A DNA stretch of 7,509 nt from assembly GCA_946482625.1 (NCBI GenBank), contig CAMLSH010000182.1, positions 1 through 7,509 of the forward strand. The letters are read 5' to 3'. The DNA is from an uncultured Opitutaceae bacterium (GTDB lineage Bacteria; Verrucomicrobiota; Verrucomicrobiae; Opitutales; Opitutaceae). The notes beneath the pieces were generated by a model. That model had not been told where the DNA came from. It saw only the letters and a list, made by a program, of their open reading frames with translations, and made no database searches. Shown piece by piece: positions 5,440 to 7,509 of this stretch (position 1 is its first letter; every line of letters starts with the position of its first letter). The position numbers were made by a program, and so were the translations under genes.

Positions 5440-7359
5440 ATGAACCTCGAAATCACCGCCCGTCTGTGCGTGCGCGTTCTGTCCTTCGGATTGTTGTTGG
5501 CGGGATCGCCCGGCTTTGCCGCCGCGACGCCTACGACTGCGAGCGAGCCGGCCTCTGCTGCCAGCTCTGCTGCAGCTGGAGACGCCAACGTCATCGTTGC
5601 GACGACTCCCATGACGTTTGAGGCGGAAGGAACGGGCGTGCACGGGCAGCTCGCCGTCGCTCCCGAGGTCTTGAGTGCGGAGACGCGGGCCGACCTGATT
5701 TACACCATCACGGCGGACCCTCTCTATGGGCGAGTGGGCCTGGCTGGCGGCGACGACGCTGATTTTTTTAAAAACAAGACCGCCCGCCTGGGCTATTTTG
5801 CGTATCAACCGCAGGAGGGTTTTGCGGGGGAAGACTCGTTCGCCTACACGGTGCGCAACGAAACGTCCGGTCTCCTGTTTAAGAATACAGTCTCGATCAA
5901 GATCGCACCGCCGGCTCCGGTCATCCTGGAGAAATTCGAGGTCAGCGCGGATCGTGAGCGGGCGATGGTGGTTCGCGAAGTTTCGCTCGTGACGCGGCCG
6001 AACACGCTGGTTGCGCAGAAGCTGCCCAGCCACGAGGACTTCATGACGGAGGCGGACCGCTCAAGCATCACCGACGCGAAGATCGCCTACGTCCTGGACG
6101 ACAAGGCCAAGCCGCAGAACGGCGCGGCCAAGCTCGAACGATCCACCGGAGAACTCAGCTATGCGCCTAATCCGGGCTTCATCGGCGACGACCGGTTCAG
6201 GTATTACACCTTCGACGAAAATAACACGCATCTCGGCGTGGAGAATGTCGTCTCGGTCAAAGTCGAACCGATCCGCAACGTGAAGCGGATGGCGGTGGAC
6301 CGTTCCCGTAGCCGTGAAGTCGACCTGGTTTTTGTGATCAATAATTCGCCGTCCATGGCGGAGCATCAAAGTCGCATTGCCGATAACTTGAGCCGCTTTC
6401 GTCAGCTCTTCCGCGAGCGGGATCTGGATTATCGCATCGGAGTGCTGACGACGGATTTCGTGAACGCGGACCCCGGTCGTCGCGCAGACGATCAGCCTTA
6501 TTTTAAAGAGGTCCGCTCGGTGCAGCTCGATCAGGCGGGCAAGCCTGTACTCGACCGCCGCGACCGGCCGAAGCAGATCACCAAGCGCGTCGCGAGCAAT
6601 GGCACGCTCGTATCGCTTCCCGTGATGGCGCAGCCATGGGTTACGCCGACGACGCCCGACAGCATTTTCGCCGAACTCGTGAAGGTGGGCACCAATGGCG
6701 ACAGCAACCGCACGGCGTTTACGGCGGTGTATAATTTCGTCGCCGGCTTCTATAATAAGCAGCACTCGTTTTTGCGGCCCGACGCCACGACCATCGTGGT
6801 GTTTTTTATGGATGAGGAAGAGACGCGCATGGCCTCCTGGAAGGATCAAAAGAACGGCGCTCCGCGGGCCGAGTGGATGGAAGACGGCAAACTGCCGGAC
6901 CTGCTCAATCAATACAACGCGCGTAATCCCGAGAAGCGCCAGACACTCGACGGCTACATCAATTACTGGGTGCTGCGTCCCTTCATCATCGTTAAGGGAA
7001 ACAAGCGCGGAAAGCTGGAGATGCACGCGGTGGTCTCGCCGAAGAACGTGTCGCACCGCCGCGCGGCCGAACTCACGGGTGGCACTGTGCTGAACATCGA
7101 GAGCGATTTTTCCGCTCCGCTGGCAGCGCTCGGCGATCGCATTGCGGACACGGTCGCGGTCGCGCTTGAACCAGTCGGACCCACGGCGTCGTTCTACAAG
7201 AAGAGCCTTCGCGTGCTGGTCGATGGCGAGGACGTGGGCGCCGATCCCGAGAACGGCTACGTCTACGACGAACTCACGCACAGTATCCGGTTCCAGGGCA
7301 CGGCGAAGAAAAAGGCGTTCGCCGCCAAGATCGACATCACCTACGAAGAGCATCTGTGA
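5440..7359 (+). CDS. Secreted protein with two cadherin/Ig-like modules and a VWA-like domain
   Basis: This encodes 639 residues. A Sec signal peptide covers about 1-29: arginines at 8 and 12, the hydrophobic core VLSFGLLLAG, and probable cleavage near G-F-A-A-A. There is no lipobox, so it is periplasmic or surface-released. An Ala/Ser/Thr-rich stretch follows to about 48. Two beta-sandwich modules end in the tandem cadherin-like signature: F-A-Y-Q-P-Q-E-G-F-A-G-E-D-S-F-A-Y-T-V at 120-138 and L-S-Y-A-P-N-P-G-F-I-G-D-D-R-F-R-Y-Y at 239-256. A VWA-like domain runs from about 294 to 575: V-D-L-V-F-V-I-N-N-S-P-S-M at 294-306, Y-R-I-G-V-L-T-T-D-F at 331-340, G-T-N-G-D-S-N-R-T-A at 417-426 and I-V-V-F-F-M-D-E-E-E at 452-461. 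The MIDAS aspartate of D-x-S-x-S is Asn301. A C-terminal beta module (about 584-639) holds V-L-V-D-G-E-D-V and S-I-R-F-Q-G. ATG 5416 or TTG 5374 would lengthen the N-terminus. The role is unknown; adhesion or envelope binding is inference. Confidence 0.85.
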   Translation: MNLEITARLCVRVLSFGLLLAGSPGFAAATPTTASEPASAASSAAAGDANVIVATTPMTFEAEGTGVHGQLAVAPEVLSAETRADLIYTITADPLYGRVGLAGGDDADFFKNKTARLGYFAYQPQEGFAGEDSFAYTVRNETSGLLFKNTVSIKIAPPAPVILEKFEVSADRERAMVVREVSLVTRPNTLVAQKLPSHEDFMTEADRSSITDAKIAYVLDDKAKPQNGAAKLERSTGELSYAPNPGFIGDDRFRYYTFDENNTHLGVENVVSVKVEPIRNVKRMAVDRSRSREVDLVFVINNSPSMAEHQSRIADNLSRFRQLFRERDLDYRIGVLTTDFVNADPGRRADDQPYFKEVRSVQLDQAGKPVLDRRDRPKQITKRVASNGTLVSLPVMAQPWVTPTTPDSIFAELVKVGTNGDSNRTAFTAVYNFVAGFYNKQHSFLRPDATTIVVFFMDEEETRMASWKDQKNGAPRAEWMEDGKLPDLLNQYNARNPEKRQTLDGYINYWVLRPFIIVKGNKRGKLEMHAVVSPKNVSHRRAAELTGGTVLNIESDFSAPLAALGDRIADTVAVALEPVGPTASFYKKSLRVLVDGEDVGADPENGYVYDELTHSIRFQGTAKKKAFAAKIDITYEEHL

Positions 7360-7398
7360 GGATTGCGCAGCAACCGTGGCCCGCCTCGTTCTCCTTTC

Positions 7399-7509
7399 AT
7401 GAAGACTACCCAAAGCTCTCAGAAAGCGTTGTCGTTGGAGCAGCGCGAGAAAGTGCTCCAAGTGTTGGCCGAGCGGTTTGAGAAAAACATGCAGCGCCAC
7501 GAGGGCCTT
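7399..7509 (+). CDS. DUF4256-family protein, N-terminal part (runs off the right edge)
   Basis: ATG at 7399 opens a frame of exactly 37 codons to the window end; the rest is missing. I translated it by hand. The fragment begins MKTTQSSQKALSLEQREKVL and continues with R-F-E-K-N-M-Q-R-H-E-G-L at 26-37. From memory, this closely matches the N-terminus of the DUF4256 family (L-S-x-E-Q-R-E ... R-F-E-K-N-M-x-R-H-x-G-L-x-W), conserved cytoplasmic proteins of unknown function in Firmicutes, Bacteroidetes and others. There is no signal peptide or membrane segment in the visible part. It starts 39 bp after the secreted-protein gene on the same strand without a visible terminator between, so co-transcription is possible though no functional link is apparent. 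Its start lacks a Shine-Dalgarno sequence and is preceded by CGTTCTCCTTTC. Confidence 0.72.
   Translation, partial: MKTTQSSQKALSLEQREKVLQVLAERFEKNMQRHEGL

Noticed and set aside
5440..5529. Lipoprotein signal peptide for the secreted protein
   Set aside because: The only cysteine near the N-terminus (residue 10) lies before the hydrophobic core, so there is no lipobox; an AxA-type cleavage site fits better.
6061..7500. Long minus-strand open frame (479 codons) across the secreted-protein gene
   Set aside because: It is antisense to a gene with a signal peptide and recognisable domains, and it also crosses the 3' spacer and the next gene. No domain is recognisable and its His/Arg/Val-rich composition is that of a shadow frame.

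Overview
The window is GC-rich bacterial DNA, most consistent with a verrucomicrobial genome of the Opitutaceae type. That assignment is an inference. It rests on the GC-rich, C-ending codon usage, on the look of the small membrane proteins beside the ECF sigma factor, on a TsaB with the ending Y-x-x-W-T-P-K-I-H-R, and on short intergenic tandem repeats that I associate from memory with that group. No rRNA, tRNA, CRISPR array, insertion sequence or phage gene is visible.

Layout: positions 1-5226 carry six genes, all on the minus strand. Reading in their direction of transcription from right to left they are: a GlpD-type FAD-dependent glycerol-3-phosphate dehydrogenase (5226-3742); a TsaB-like protein of tRNA t6A synthesis (3602-2871); alanine racemase (2743-1595); a 312-bp spacer with three repeat structures; then a tight cluster of an ECF sigma factor (1282-617), a small single-span membrane protein (620-273) and the N-terminal part of another single-span membrane protein (289-1, running off the window). 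The last three overlap by 4 and 17 bp and are almost certainly co-transcribed. The middle gene sits where an anti-sigma factor is usually encoded. The last gene is easily overlooked because it is cut by the window edge.

A 213-bp divergent region (5227-5439) separates glpD from a plus-strand gene (5440-7359). That gene encodes a large secreted protein with a signal peptide, two cadherin/Ig-like modules, a von Willebrand A-like domain whose metal-binding motif is altered, and a C-terminal beta module. It is followed after 39 bp by the first 37 codons of a DUF4256-family protein that runs off the right edge.

Functionally the window combines housekeeping genes (glycerol phosphate oxidation, t6A modification, D-alanine supply for peptidoglycan) with a sigma-factor/membrane signalling cluster and a secreted, possibly adhesive or cell-surface protein. 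I see no defence, secretion-system or biosynthetic cluster. The points most worth a second look are the degenerate MIDAS motif in the secreted protein, the lack of Shine-Dalgarno sequences with mostly pyrimidine-rich tracts before the starts, the three different 8-9-bp intergenic tandem repeats, and the inverted-repeat cluster just past alr.
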